Of a DNA stretch of 64,000 nt, positions 1-12,000 are shown in pieces. This stretch comes from Sympetrum striolatum (Eukaryota > Arthropoda > Insecta > Odonata > Libellulidae): positions 18,756,459 through 18,820,458 of the forward strand of contig OX388349.1 of NCBI GenBank assembly GCA_947579665.1, written 5' to 3'. A program made the position numbers and the translations under genes. A model generated the notes under the pieces. The model was not told the origin of the DNA. It saw nothing but the letters and a program-made list of their open reading frames with translations, and searched no databases. The stretch's first letter is position 1. Each line of letters starts with the position of its first letter.

Positions 1-708
1 CTTTCGAAAACATCAATGACTTTTACAAAAGTTATCCTGGGTTCGATGCTAGGACGATGCAAAGATCTGCCCTTTAAAATACATGGGAGCCGTTTTTCAT
101 TATTTTTTTAGATGCACTTATCGAAATGATAGGATGTTCGTGCTTGGCTGGAAGATGTATGGTACGAATAAGTTTTAGAAAAAAATTTTCATAAGACCGT
201 ACTGTTCCTGGGTTCGAAGCCAGAGCACAATAACGTTTCTCTCATAAGGAATATAAAGGAAAAGTAGGACGTCATTTGAGGCAGTTGTAACCAATATTTC
301 TGCTTGAATTTGCATACGCGGTTAGAGATGGTGTTTTTCTTTTGTGCTGCATAGAAAGTATTGCCTGAAAGACCCGGGTTCGATGCCGGGCAGTAAAAAT
401 ATCACCCATATATAATACTATGGGGTATCTTTTCATAATTTTTTTATGCATTTATCGATATGTAAGGGAGCTCTTGCTTAGATGGAAGATGTATATTAAC
501 ACTTTGTTTAAGAAAAAAAATAGATAAGACCATGCTGTTCCTGGGTTCGATGCCAGAGCACATTATAATTTCTCAAATAAGGAGTGTATGTGAATAGTAG
601 GACGTCGTTTGAGGTAGTTGCACCTAATAGTTTTGCTTGAATTTTCACACATAGTTTGATATAGTAATTTTCTATTTTGCTGCATAGTAAGTACACCAAG
701 AAGACCGG
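1..708 (+). repeat. Satellite HOR type B, partial (4 monomers)
   Basis: The tail of a type-B higher-order unit with boxes at 40, 211, 377 and 544. Its sequence is nearly identical to 3449-4157 and 4608-5316. A small difference lies near 185-192, where this copy reads AAAAATTTTC and the other copies read AAATATTGTC. Confidence 0.85.
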
Positions 709-1850
709 GGTTCGCTGCCAGGTGATTAAATTGCAGCGAATTCTACGAATATTTTGAATTTTTTTTTTCTTTTGATGTCCGTCCCGGTATATGATGCCGA
801 TATGAAATTAGTGTTGTCGATCTGCTTGCAGTATGCAAGCTACATTTTACTCGTTATATATAGACGCTTCTCCGGATATACCTATATACACACTCACTCA
901 TTCATTCATTCATTCATAGGGGATCAAAATTCTAACCATGTTCCACAAGTGCCATCGACTTGAAATTTTTACGACGTGTTAGCCATAACGAGTAGACTCC
1001 AGAATAAATCCGATATTGAACCTCGGTGTCATGGGTTCGATTCCAGAAGGCACCAAAGTCGCGATTTTCCCCATAAGATTACATGGCGGGGATTTTCGAA
1101 AATTTTTTTGAGGCACTTCCCGGAAAAGCAGAGAGTTGAAACTCGAGGGACCGCTAGATGCCGTGCATAGCCAACGAAAATCGGAATGACATCTTCGAAT
1201 ATTGTCCTTGGTTCGATGCTAGGCCGGGGCAAAAATCGGCCGTTTAAAAAGCATTGCGGCGATTTTGAAAATTTTTTTTGGATCCTTTCCCGATAACATA
1301 CATACTTGAAACTCAGCACGCCGATAGATATCATGAATATATTTCATAATCAAATTTTACATATTAGCTTATGGTCCTTGGTTCGATCCCAGAGGGCCAT
1401 TTGCACTTCTCAATGCATTTCTTATGGAGATAACGGAAACAAAATTTAGGTACTTCCCGACATGCTATTGACTTCAAACTTTGCATGATAGAAGAGCAAG
1501 TCTTTACAAATTTAACTTTGCATTCACAGCTTACAATATTTCCTGGATTCGACACCAGGTGTCTCTGCAATCAGAAGTTGATCCGATTTTTAGGAATTAT
1601 TTTAAAACTTTTCCCAATAATATAGAAATTTGAAATTCGGCATATAGAAAGAGATCATAAATTATTTTCAGAAACATATTTTAGATTTCCAAGATCGTCC
1701 TTGGTTCGAATCCAGAGAGCCATTTACATTCGTGAAAATTAGAACATCTTTTGAGGCAGTTGTAGCCAATATTTCTGCTTGAATTTTCACACATAGTTAG
1801 AGATGGTGCTCTTCTATTGTGTTTCATAGTAGGTTCACCAGTAAGACCCG
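709..1850 (+). repeat. Satellite HOR type A, copy 1
   Basis: Six boxes (709, 1034, 1210, 1380, 1545, 1703) over 1142 bp. The first segment is double length: its second half replaces a box with the palindrome GCTTGCAGTATGCAAGC, followed by TA-rich and TTCA-repeat sequence (about 895-917). It matches 5317-6458 without a difference that I noticed. Confidence 0.85.
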
Positions 1851-3034
1851 GGTTCAATGCCAGACGATGGAATTTCGGCGAATTTTAAGAAAAATTTCAA
1901 TCCACTTTTTTCTTTTGATGGCCGTCCCGATATGATGCCGACATGAAAATAGTGTTGTCGATCTGCTTGCAGTATGCAAGCAACATTTTACTCGTATATA
2001 TATATAGGTATATCCGGAGAAGCGTCTATATATAATAGATATATATATATCTATCTATTATATATAGATGCTTCTCCGGATTCATTCATATATATACCCA
2101 GATAGGACACTAATTCACAGCCTAAACCACAAGCGTGATTGACTTGAAATTTTTACGACGTATTGGCCCTAACGTGAAACCCCCAGAAAAAATGCGAGTT
2201 TGAACCTCAGTGTCATGGGTTCGATTCCAGAGGGCCCCAAAGTCCCGATTTTTCCCGTTTAAATGCATTGCTTTGATTTTCGGGAATTATTAAAAAATAC
2301 TTCCCGGTTATGTAGAGAATCAAAACTCAAGGAGCGTATATATATGGTCATGATCTATCGAAAACATAAATAACTTTAATGGAAAAAATCCTGGGTTCGA
2401 TGCTAGGACGATGCAAAAATCGGCCGTTTAAAATGCATTGCGGCGAATTTGAAGATTTTTTTTGGATCCTTTCCCAATAACATGGATACTTGAAACTCGG
2501 CACTTAGATAGATATCATGAATATATTTCATAATAATATTATACATGTTCGCTTATGGTCCTTGGTTCGATCCCAGAGAGCTATTGGCACTTTTCCATGC
2601 ATTTCTTATGGAGACAACGGAAACAAAATTTCGGTACTTCCCGGCGCGATATCAACTTCAAACTTTGCATGTACAAAGATGAAGTCCATACAAATCAAAC
2701 AGTGCATTCACAGCTATCAAAGAGTCCTGGGTTCGACACCAGGTGTCTCTGCAATCAGAAGTTAATCCGATTTTTAGGAATTATTTTGAAACCTTTTCCA
2801 ATAATATAGAAACTTTAAATTCGGCATATAGATAGAGATCATAAATAACTTTCAGAAACATTTTTTAGATTTCCAAGATCGTCCTTGGTTCGAATCCAGA
2901 GAGCCATTTAAATTCGTAAAAATTAGATTGTCTTTTGAGGCAGTTGTAGCTCATATTTCTGCTTGAATTTTCACACATCGTTAGAGATGGTGATGGTCTA
3001 TTGTGCTGCATAGTAAGTTCACAGTAAAGACCCG
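1851..3034 (+). repeat. Satellite HOR type A, copy 2
   Basis: 1184 bp with boxes at 1851 (degenerate, GGTTCAA), 2218, 2394, 2564, 2730 and 2887. It carries the long TCCGGAGAAGC hairpin at 2013-2080. It equals 6459 onward up to about 2643/7251, after which the two diverge: GGCGCGATATCAAC here against GGCATGCTATCGAC. Confidence 0.83.
2013..2080. repeat. 68-bp hairpin in satellite (TCCGGAGAAGC arms)
   Basis: TCCGGAGAAGCGTCTATATA at the left end pairs with its near-perfect complement ending GATGCTTCTCCGGA at the right, with TA-rich sequence between. It lies in the double-length segment that lacks a box. Confidence 0.85.
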
Positions 3035-4157
3035 GGTTCGATGCCGGACGATGGAATTTAGGCAAATTTTAAGAAAAATTTCAATCTTTTTTTTTCTTTT
3101 GATGGCCGTCCGGATATGATGCCGACATGAAAATAGTGTTGTCGATCTGCTTGCAGTATGCAAGCAACATTTTACTCGTATACCTATATAGATAGATAGG
3201 ATACAAATTCACAGCCTAAACTACAAGCGTCATTGATCTGAAATTTTTATGACATATTGGCCATAACGTGAAACCCCCAGGAAAAAAGAGACTTTGATCC
3301 TCAGTGTCATAGGTTCGATTCCAGAGGGCCCCAAAGTCCCGATTTTTCCCGTTTGAATGCATTGCCGTGATTTTCGGGAATTAAAAAAAAATACTTTCCG
3401 GATAGGTAGAGAAGTAAAACTCAAGTTGCCTATATTTATGGTCTTGGACTTTCGAAAACATCAATGACTTTTACAAAAGTTATCCTGGGTTCGATGCTAG
3501 GACGATGCAAAGATCTGCCCTTTAAAATACATGGGAGCCGTTTTTCATTATTTTTTTAGATGCACTTATCGAAATGATAGGATGTTCGTGCTTGGCTGGA
3601 AGATGTATGGTACGAATAAGTTTTAGAAAAAATATTGTCATAAGACCGTACTGTTCCTGGGTTCGAAGCCAGAGCACAATAACGTTTCTCTCATAAGGAA
3701 TATAAAGGAAAAGTAGGACGTCATTTGAGGCAGTTGTAACCAATATTTCTGCTTGAATTTGCATACGCGGTTAGAGATGGTGTTTTTCTTTTGTGCTGCA
3801 TAGAAAGTATTGCCTGAAAGTCCCGGGTTCGATGCCGGGCGGTAAAAATATCACCCATATATAATACTATGGGGTATCTTTTCATAATTTTTTTATGCAT
3901 TTATCGATATGTAAGGGAGCTCTTGCTTAGATGGAAGATGTATATTAACACTTTGTTTAAGAAAAAAAATAGATAAGACCATGCTGTTCCTGGGTTCGAT
4001 GCCAGAGCACATTATAATTTCTCAAATAAGGAGTGTATGTGAATAGTAGGACGTCGTTTGAGGTAGTTGCACCTAATAGTTTTGCTTGAATTTTCACACA
4101 TAGTTTGATATGGTAATTTTCTATTTTGCTGCATAGTAAGTACACCAGGAAGACCGG
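3035..4157 (+). repeat. Satellite HOR type B, copy 1
   Basis: 1123 bp with boxes at 3035, 3312, 3488, 3660, about 3826 and about 3994. Type B shares the first two segments with type A but has four different downstream monomers, ending with the two CCAGAGCAC-type boxes and the CCGGG-type box between them. The part from about 3183 repeats at an offset of 1159 bp in the next unit. Confidence 0.83.
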
Positions 4158-5316
4158 GGTTCGCTGCCAGGTGATTAAATTGCAGCGAATTCTACGAATA
4201 TTTTGAATTTTTTTTTTCTTTTGATGTCCGTCCCGATATGATGCCGATATGAAATTAGTGTTGTCGATCTGCTTGCAGTATGCAAGCTACATTTTACTCG
4301 TAATAGATATAGATGCTTCTCCGGATTCATTCATATATATACCTATATAGATAGATAGGATACAAATTCACAGCCTAAACTACAAGCGTCATTGATCTGA
4401 AATTTTTATGACATATTGGCCATAACGTGAAACCCCCAGGAAAAAAGAGACTTTGATCCTCAGTGTCATAGGTTCGATTCCAGAGGGCCCCAAAGTCCTG
4501 ATTTTTCCCGTTTGAATGCATTGCCGTGATTTTCGGGAATTAAAAAAAAATACTTTCCGGATAGGTAGAGAAATAAAACTCAAGGTGCCTATATTTATGG
4601 TCTTGGACTTTCGAAAACATCAATGACTTTTACAAAAGTTATCCTGGGTTCGATGCTAGGACGATGCAAAGATCTGCCCTTTAAAATACATGGGAGCCGT
4701 TTTTCATTATTTTTTTAGATGCACTTATCGAAATGATAGGATGTTCGTGCTTGGCTGGAAGATGTATGGTACGAATAAGTTTTAGAAAAAATATTGTCAT
4801 AAGACCGTACTGTTCCTGGGTTCGAAGCCAGAGCACAATAACGTTTCTCTCATAAGGAATATAAAGGAAAAGTAGGACGTCATTTGAGGCAGTTGTAACC
4901 AATATTTCTGCTTGAATTTGCATACGCGGTTAGAGATGGTGTTTTTCTTTTGTGCTGCATAGAAAGTATTGCCTGAAAGACCCGGGTTCGATGCCGGGCA
5001 GTAAAAATATCACCCATATATAATACTATGGGGTATCTTTTCATAATTTTTTTATGCATTTATCGATATGTAAGGGAGCTCTTGCTTAGATGGAAGATGT
5101 ATATTAACACTTTGTTTAAGAAAAAAAATAGATAAGACCATGCTGTTCCTGGGTTCGATGCCAGAGCACATTATAATTTCTCAAATAAGGAGTGTATGTG
5201 AATAGTAGGACGTCGTTTGAGGTAGTTGCACCTAATAGTTTTGCTTGAATTTTCACACATAGTTTGATATAGTAATTTTCTATTTTGCTGCATAGTAAGT
5301 ACACCAAGAAGACCGG
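4158..5316 (+). repeat. Satellite HOR type B, copy 2
   Basis: 1159 bp, tandem with the preceding unit and almost identical to it from about 4342 on. Its double-length first segment has a short hairpin region (about 4300-4345) that differs from the previous copy, so the unit junction lies at or near the palindrome. Confidence 0.83.
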
Positions 5317-6458
5317 GGTTCGCTGCCAGGTGATTAAATTGCAGCGAATTCTACGAATATTTTGAATTTTTTTTTTCTTTTGATGTCCGTCCCGGTATAT
5401 GATGCCGATATGAAATTAGTGTTGTCGATCTGCTTGCAGTATGCAAGCTACATTTTACTCGTTATATATAGACGCTTCTCCGGATATACCTATATACACA
5501 CTCACTCATTCATTCATTCATTCATAGGGGATCAAAATTCTAACCATGTTCCACAAGTGCCATCGACTTGAAATTTTTACGACGTGTTAGCCATAACGAG
5601 TAGACTCCAGAATAAATCCGATATTGAACCTCGGTGTCATGGGTTCGATTCCAGAAGGCACCAAAGTCGCGATTTTCCCCATAAGATTACATGGCGGGGA
5701 TTTTCGAAAATTTTTTTGAGGCACTTCCCGGAAAAGCAGAGAGTTGAAACTCGAGGGACCGCTAGATGCCGTGCATAGCCAACGAAAATCGGAATGACAT
5801 CTTCGAATATTGTCCTTGGTTCGATGCTAGGCCGGGGCAAAAATCGGCCGTTTAAAAAGCATTGCGGCGATTTTGAAAATTTTTTTTGGATCCTTTCCCG
5901 ATAACATACATACTTGAAACTCAGCACGCCGATAGATATCATGAATATATTTCATAATCAAATTTTACATATTAGCTTATGGTCCTTGGTTCGATCCCAG
6001 AGGGCCATTTGCACTTCTCAATGCATTTCTTATGGAGATAACGGAAACAAAATTTAGGTACTTCCCGACATGCTATTGACTTCAAACTTTGCATGATAGA
6101 AGAGCAAGTCTTTACAAATTTAACTTTGCATTCACAGCTTACAATATTTCCTGGATTCGACACCAGGTGTCTCTGCAATCAGAAGTTGATCCGATTTTTA
6201 GGAATTATTTTAAAACTTTTCCCAATAATATAGAAATTTGAAATTCGGCATATAGAAAGAGATCATAAATTATTTTCAGAAACATATTTTAGATTTCCAA
6301 GATCGTCCTTGGTTCGAATCCAGAGAGCCATTTACATTCGTGAAAATTAGAACATCTTTTGAGGCAGTTGTAGCCAATATTTCTGCTTGAATTTTCACAC
6401 ATAGTTAGAGATGGTGCTCTTCTATTGTGTTTCATAGTAGGTTCACCAGTAAGACCCG
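5317..6458 (+). repeat. Satellite HOR type A, copy 3
   Basis: 1142 bp, the duplicate of 709-1850 at offset 4608, including the TTCA microsatellite. No mismatch was noticed in the stretches compared by eye. Confidence 0.83.
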
Positions 6459-6620
6459 GGTTCAATGCCAGACGATGGAATTTCGGCGAATTTTAAGAAA
6501 AATTTCAATCCACTTTTTTCTTTTGATGGCCGTCCCGATATGATGCCGACATGAAAATAGTGTTGTCGATCTGCTTGCAGTATGCAAGCAACATTTTACT
6601 CGTATATATATATAGGTATA

Positions 6621-6688
6621 TCCGGAGAAGCGTCTATATATAATAGATATATATATATCTATCTATTATATATAGATGCTTCTCCGGA
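6621..6688. repeat. 68-bp hairpin in satellite, duplicate
   Basis: The same hairpin as at 2013-2080, displaced by exactly 4608 bp. It is a marker of the large duplication. Confidence 0.85.
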
Positions 6689-7605
6689 TTCATTCATATA
6701 TATACCCAGATAGGACACTAATTCACAGCCTAAACCACAAGCGTGATTGACTTGAAATTTTTACGACGTATTGGCCCTAACGTGAAACCCCCAGAAAAAA
6801 TGCGAGTTTGAACCTCAGTGTCATGGGTTCGATTCCAGAGGGCCCCAAAGTCCCGATTTTTCCCGTTTAAATGCATTGCTTTGATTTTCGGGAATTATTA
6901 AAAAATACTTCCCGGTTATGTAGAGAATCAAAACTCAAGGAGCGTATATATATGGTCATGATCTATCGAAAACATAAATAACTTTAATGGAAAAAATCCT
7001 GGGTTCGATGCTAGGACGATGCAAAAATCGGCCGTTTAAAATGCATTGCGGCGAATTTGAAGATTTTTTTTGGATCCTTTCCCAATAACATGGATACTTG
7101 AAACTCGGCACTTAGATAGATATCATGAATATATTTCATAATAATATTATACATGTTCGCTTATGGTCCTTGGTTCGATCCCAGAGAGCTATTGGCACTT
7201 TTCCATGCATTTCTTATGGAGACAACGGAAACAAAATTTCGGTACTTCCCGGCATGCTATCGACTTCAAACTTTGCATAAAAGAAGATCAAATTGGTACA
7301 AATCAAACTGTGCATTCACAGTTTACAATATGTCCTGGGTTCGACACCAGGTGTCTCTGCAATCAGCAGTAGATGCGATTTTTAGGAATTATTTTGAAAC
7401 ATTTTCCAATAATGTAGAAACTTGAAATTCGGCACATAGATAAAGATTATAAACAACTTTAAGAAACATGTTTTAGATTTCCAAGATCGTCCTTGGTTCG
7501 AATCCAGAGAGCCATTTACATTCGTGGAAATTAGAACGTCTTTTGAGGCAGTTGCAGCCAATATTTCTGCTTGAATTTTTACACATTATTAGAGATGGTG
7601 ATCTG

Positions 7606-7628
7606 CTGTAGTACTGTAAGTACTACAG
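7606..7628. repeat. Perfect 10+3+10 palindrome
   Basis: CTGTAGTACT, spacer GTA, then AGTACTACAG. It is seen only in this satellite unit, so it is probably a local palindromic insertion or templated repair event. Confidence 0.8.
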
Positions 7629-7661
7629 GACATAGAATAGTAAGTTATGCAAGAAGACCCG

Positions 7662-8809
7662 GGTTCGATGCCAGACGATGAAATTTTCAGCGAATTTTAA
7701 GAATATTTTCAATCCTTTTTTTTTTTTTTTTTTTGAGGACCCTCCTGATAAAATGCCGATTTTAAATTATTGGTGTCGATCTGCTTGCGGTATGCAAGCT
7801 ACATTTTACTCGTATATCTATTATATATAGATGCTTCTCCGGATTCATTCATATATATAGATAGGTATATAGATAGATAGGATACAAATATACAGCCTAA
7901 ACCACAAGCGTGATTGAGCTGAAATTTTTACGGCGTATTGGCCACAACGTGTAACCACCAGAAAAAAGTGGATTTTGATCCTCAGTGTCATGGGTTCGAT
8001 TCCAGAGGGCCCCAAAGTCCCGATTTTTCCCGTTTAAATGCATTGCTTAGATTTTCGGGAATTAAAAAAAAATACTTCCCGGATAGGTAGAGAATTAAAA
8101 CTCAAGGAGCCTATATATATGAACATGATCTATCGAAAACATAAATGAGTTTTACGGAAAATATCCTGGGTTCGATGCTAGGTCGGGGAAAAAATCGGCC
8201 GTTTAAAATGCGTTGTGGCGATTTTTAAGATTTTTTTTGGACCTCTTGCCGAATGCATGGAAACTTGAAATTTGGCATGGGGTTAGAAATCATAAATATA
8301 TTTCATAATAAAATTTTACATATTCGCTGAGGGTCCTTGGTTCGATCCCAGAGGGTCATTTGCACTCCACAATTCATTTCTTATGGGGATAACAGAAACA
8401 CATTTTAGGTACTTCCCGGTATGATATCGACTTCAAACTTTGTATGAAATTAGATCAAGTCCTAGCAAGTAATTTTGTGCATTTACAGCTTCCAATACGT
8501 CCAGGGTTCGACACCAGGCGTCTCTACAATCAGTCACAGATCCGATTTTTAAGAATTATTTTGAACCCCTTCCCAATAATATTAAAACTTGAAATTCGGC
8601 ATATATATAGAACTTATAGATACATTTCGAAAACATATTTTATATTTCCTTGATCTTCCTTGGTTCGAATCCAGAGAGCTATTAACATTCATGAAAAGTA
8701 GGTCTTCGTTTGAGGCAGTTGCAGCCAATATTTCTTCTTGAATTTTCACACGTATTTAGAGAAGATGATCTTCTGATGTGCTGCATAGAAATTTCACCAA
8801 AAAGACCCG
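7662..8809 (+). repeat. Satellite HOR type A, copy 5 (divergent)
   Basis: 1148 bp with the same monomer order as the other A units but visibly more substitutions, as expected for a unit near the array edge. A T17-18 run precedes its palindrome segment (about 7718-7735). Confidence 0.8.
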
Positions 8810-9030
8810 GGTTCGATGCCATACGATGAAATTGAAGCGAACTTTAAGAATATTTTCAATCCTTTTTTTCCTTTCCGGGACCGTCCCGATATAATGCCGT
8901 TATGAAATTAGTGTTGTCGATCTGCTTGCAGTATGCAAGCTACATTTTACTCGTATATATATATGGATACATGAATGAATCCGGAGAAGCATCTATATAT
9001 AATAGATGTCTGTATCTGTACATATACATA
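8810..9030 (+). repeat. Satellite HOR terminal fragment and array edge
   Basis: A last double-length-type segment begins with the box at 8810 and runs through GCTTGCAGTATGCAAGC (about 8924-8940). It ends in a TA-rich stretch where the TCCGGAGAAGC word lies in inverted orientation (about 8981-8991) compared with units 4 and 5. Unique-looking sequence starts near 9030. Confidence 0.75.
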
Positions 9031-12000
9031 ATTGTCTAAATAAACTTATTTCACCTAAAACTCACCAAAATGTATAGAATATAGTGAACCACTTATGCTA
9101 AATTATGATTAATGAATTTCTATTTTTACGTACATAGGGATTTTAAAAGATAATATACATTTATAAAGCCTCATCCGCCACCCAGAAAACTAGGGTTCGT
9201 TCTCTAGTAATACAAATTAATTTTTTGGCATATTTTCTCGGTTTAAAGCCCACTTAGCCTAATATTTTTTATTTCTTTGCTTAAAAATTCATTTTCATTT
9301 AAAAACCAACCTAACCAAATACTCTAGAGCCATTGTATCATTTTTACTGCTAATTATTTAGAGAATCGTTTTCGAAATGTTTCAAAATATTGTTGAAGCT
9401 AGCTATTGCCGTGTAAAATCCATCGTTATGGCGATAATATAACAAAATATACCCAATTTAAAATTACTATTAATATCTGAAAGTGTTGGTGAAATTGTTC
9501 AAAGATTAACTACTTTTTAAACTTTTAATGATATCTGTATCGAACTATATTTGCGTAAATTACCTTTTCTCAATATTTTTATATAGAACTCTATGAATAG
9601 CCTGGGGCCAAACCAGCCCTTTATTAATTTATTTTCGCAAGAAGAATGTTTTACATTGATTTTTAATCTACGATAAGAATACATATCGATGAATAATAAC
9701 ATGGAGAAATATCAGATTTTCATTTAAAATAATTTTAAACTTTGTGGTGGAAATCGCACTTTTTAAGAACACTTAATACGTATTTCGAAATCGAGCCTTT
9801 CGTCTTCAGGAGTGATTAGTAATATATCGCATTCGAAATGCATATTGCGTGTTCTCAAAAACGTAAGGTGTCCTTTCCGGTTTTTTCCGAGTACCGGTGA
9901 ATCAGACGAGGAACGCCGACAAAGACGGCCATTAGAGATGTTTAACTCTTTGACAGCCGTGTTCCAAATTTCCTTTCTTTACAAGTCTGAACCGATTCAA
10001 TTCAGTTCACCCCAAGTGTGTTCTAAATAGATCATCTCCCATCGATCAAGGATCATTGTCTTGGACCAGATCGTCCCCGGCTAACACGCTGTGTTACCGC
10101 GACGGTCGAATGCACAGTGCTAAACCAAATCAGCGCTATACATAACTTTAGTTGACAGTTTTCTCGTCTTTTTCGTTAGAGCGTGACAAGACACCGCTTC
10201 CTTAGCAACCCTGGATCAATAAAGCGCCGAAATCTCTCTCCTTATAAATATCTGTCCGCCTCTTTTGATTGAGGCTTCATTAACATCGCTGAGAGCATTA
10301 GTGACTCCCTCTAGGATCTGTTGGGAGACAGGTTAATGGAAGTGTCGTGTCAAATGCCCCTGAGACGGCGAAATAGCCCTTGTTGGGGGCTCATTTGACA
10401 TTTTTATTCTGAGGCCTTTGCCCTCTGGAGGGAACACTGATTGCTGATGGATGGCTTAACGCAGTCGTTAAAAACAGCAAACATTTTGCGTGCGTAAAAT
10501 ATAAGTGAGTTTTATAGATGAAGCGGTAGTAGATACATAATGAGGTATGCACTATCAAAGAATGGAATGAATTTCCTTAAGAAGTCTTCAAACCCTTGCC
10601 GAAAAATAGAAAGGAGTTAAAAAAGTAGAAGTTGTAGTTTATGTAGTTATGTTGATTCAATAATGTTATGTTGTGTATTATTTAGATATTTGAGGATGTG
10701 TCAACTATGAAGAGACATTTTGGCCTGAAAAGCGACATTATGAACTGTGAAATGTGGTTTTTGTGATTGGAGGATTCATGTTGAGTACATGTTTTGGAGG
10801 GGTACCGAGGAGATGCCTGTAAATTAGGTCTTGTTGTTTTGTCGCGGTGCTTGAATACTGTCTGTGGGTAGTGATGATAATTTTGGAACATTTGTTTTTG
10901 TATAACGTCTAGTGTGAGGGATTGGGGTTAGATCTAATTGTAAGTTGTACATAGACAATGGTTGGGGCTGCCACCGGAAGTAGTTCTACTTGCAGCATAT
11001 GTTTATCTATTTATTTAATATATACGCTGCAATTTGGTATTATTACTAGGTGGTAACGTTTAAGGGGGATATAACAATACAATCTGTCCAGAATTCACTT
11101 AAGAACGGGAGGGAAACCCATCCAAAAACTTACCGTGGACAGTACACATCTAAACAATATCAATAGGCCCAATTAGTACTACAATAAGACAAATAAGTCA
11201 AATAAACAATATGCAAACACCTACTCCAACACGGATACAGTCGGCTATTACATAATTTAATTGTACTACCTGGGACTATAATTAATATACATATAAATAA
11301 ACTAAATTCATCAAGTTTAATTCTTGCCAAAGATTTTATAAACTCCTATTTTTAAAGTAAATTGGGTTCTCTTGTCTTGAATTTTATTTGTAAGATTAAA
11401 ATCTATGGTAAACTTGATCATCATATTGTCTCTTATGTTAGGTTGGTCCTTAGTCCTCAAAACTAACGCCCTTTCTTTTAGTTGTTGATATATTGTACCC
11501 GGCCTTAATCATCCAACCTCTTATGTCGTCGCATTTCCGTTTTATTACCCTTATATCATAACTACAGTTACAAAAGAAATCACTATCCTATCAATACTTG
11601 ACCTACCAAATGCCTTGGACGATGCTTGATTACTTGAATCGTTGCGTCCAAATTGAGGGTTACAACCTTAATTAGTTTAATGGACATCGCGATGGTATAT
11701 TATAATATCATAGTCCCTATTATTCACTATATACTCGTCGGTACTTTCCATCTGTCATAAGAAAGGTTAAGGGGGTCTCAGTAGAAATACCTGCAACTTC
11801 ATTGCTGATGGGGTTTTCCCTCCTTCACGTAAATAAAATAAATATTTTTCAAAAAGTGCAGTAATGCAACCTCAAAATATACTAAATATGTCTCAGGTTT
11901 TTCCATAAAAATTAACTAATTGTATGTTTCATTGAAATAGGAGATTCTATATCTAAACCTCATTCCTTAGGAATCATTTTCTTGCAAAGCAAAAGCAAAT

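Larger units (their letters stand above)
6459..7661 (+). repeat. Satellite HOR type A, copy 4
   Basis: 1203 bp. Identical in layout to 1851-3034 up to about 7251, then divergent. It carries the long hairpin at 6621-6688 and, near its right end, a private perfect palindrome (7606-7628). Confidence 0.82.
1..9030. repeat. B-box-phased satellite array, higher-order repeat, left edge open
   Basis: Tandem array of divergent monomers, each with one conserved box of the form CCTGG-GTTCGATG-CCAGG, a 5-bp stem around a GTTCGA loop. Box starts in the first units are 40, 211, 377, 544, 709, 1034, 1210, 1380, 1545, 1703, 1851, 2218, 2394, 2564, 2730, 2887, 3035, 3312, 3488 and 3660. Spacing is mostly 148-176 bp, with a double-length gap after every sixth box. 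Beyond the box, monomers share words such as CTTCCCGATAACAT and ACTTGAAACTCGGCA, so they descend from one ancestral unit. The box matches the T-arm/B-box consensus of tRNA genes (GGTTCGANTCC), but no A box or cloverleaf accompanies it, so these are not tRNA genes. The many short ORFs here are not coding. The array enters from the left of the window and ends near 9030. Confidence 0.93.

Noticed and set aside
508..8653. Many 60-101 residue ORFs on both strands within the satellite
   Set aside because: They recur only because the satellite repeats, they overlap in several frames, and they show no domain.
211..8810. T-arm-like boxes as tRNA genes
   Set aside because: No A box, D-arm or anticodon arm lies at the right distance upstream, and neighbouring boxes are about 167 bp apart with unrelated intervening sequence.
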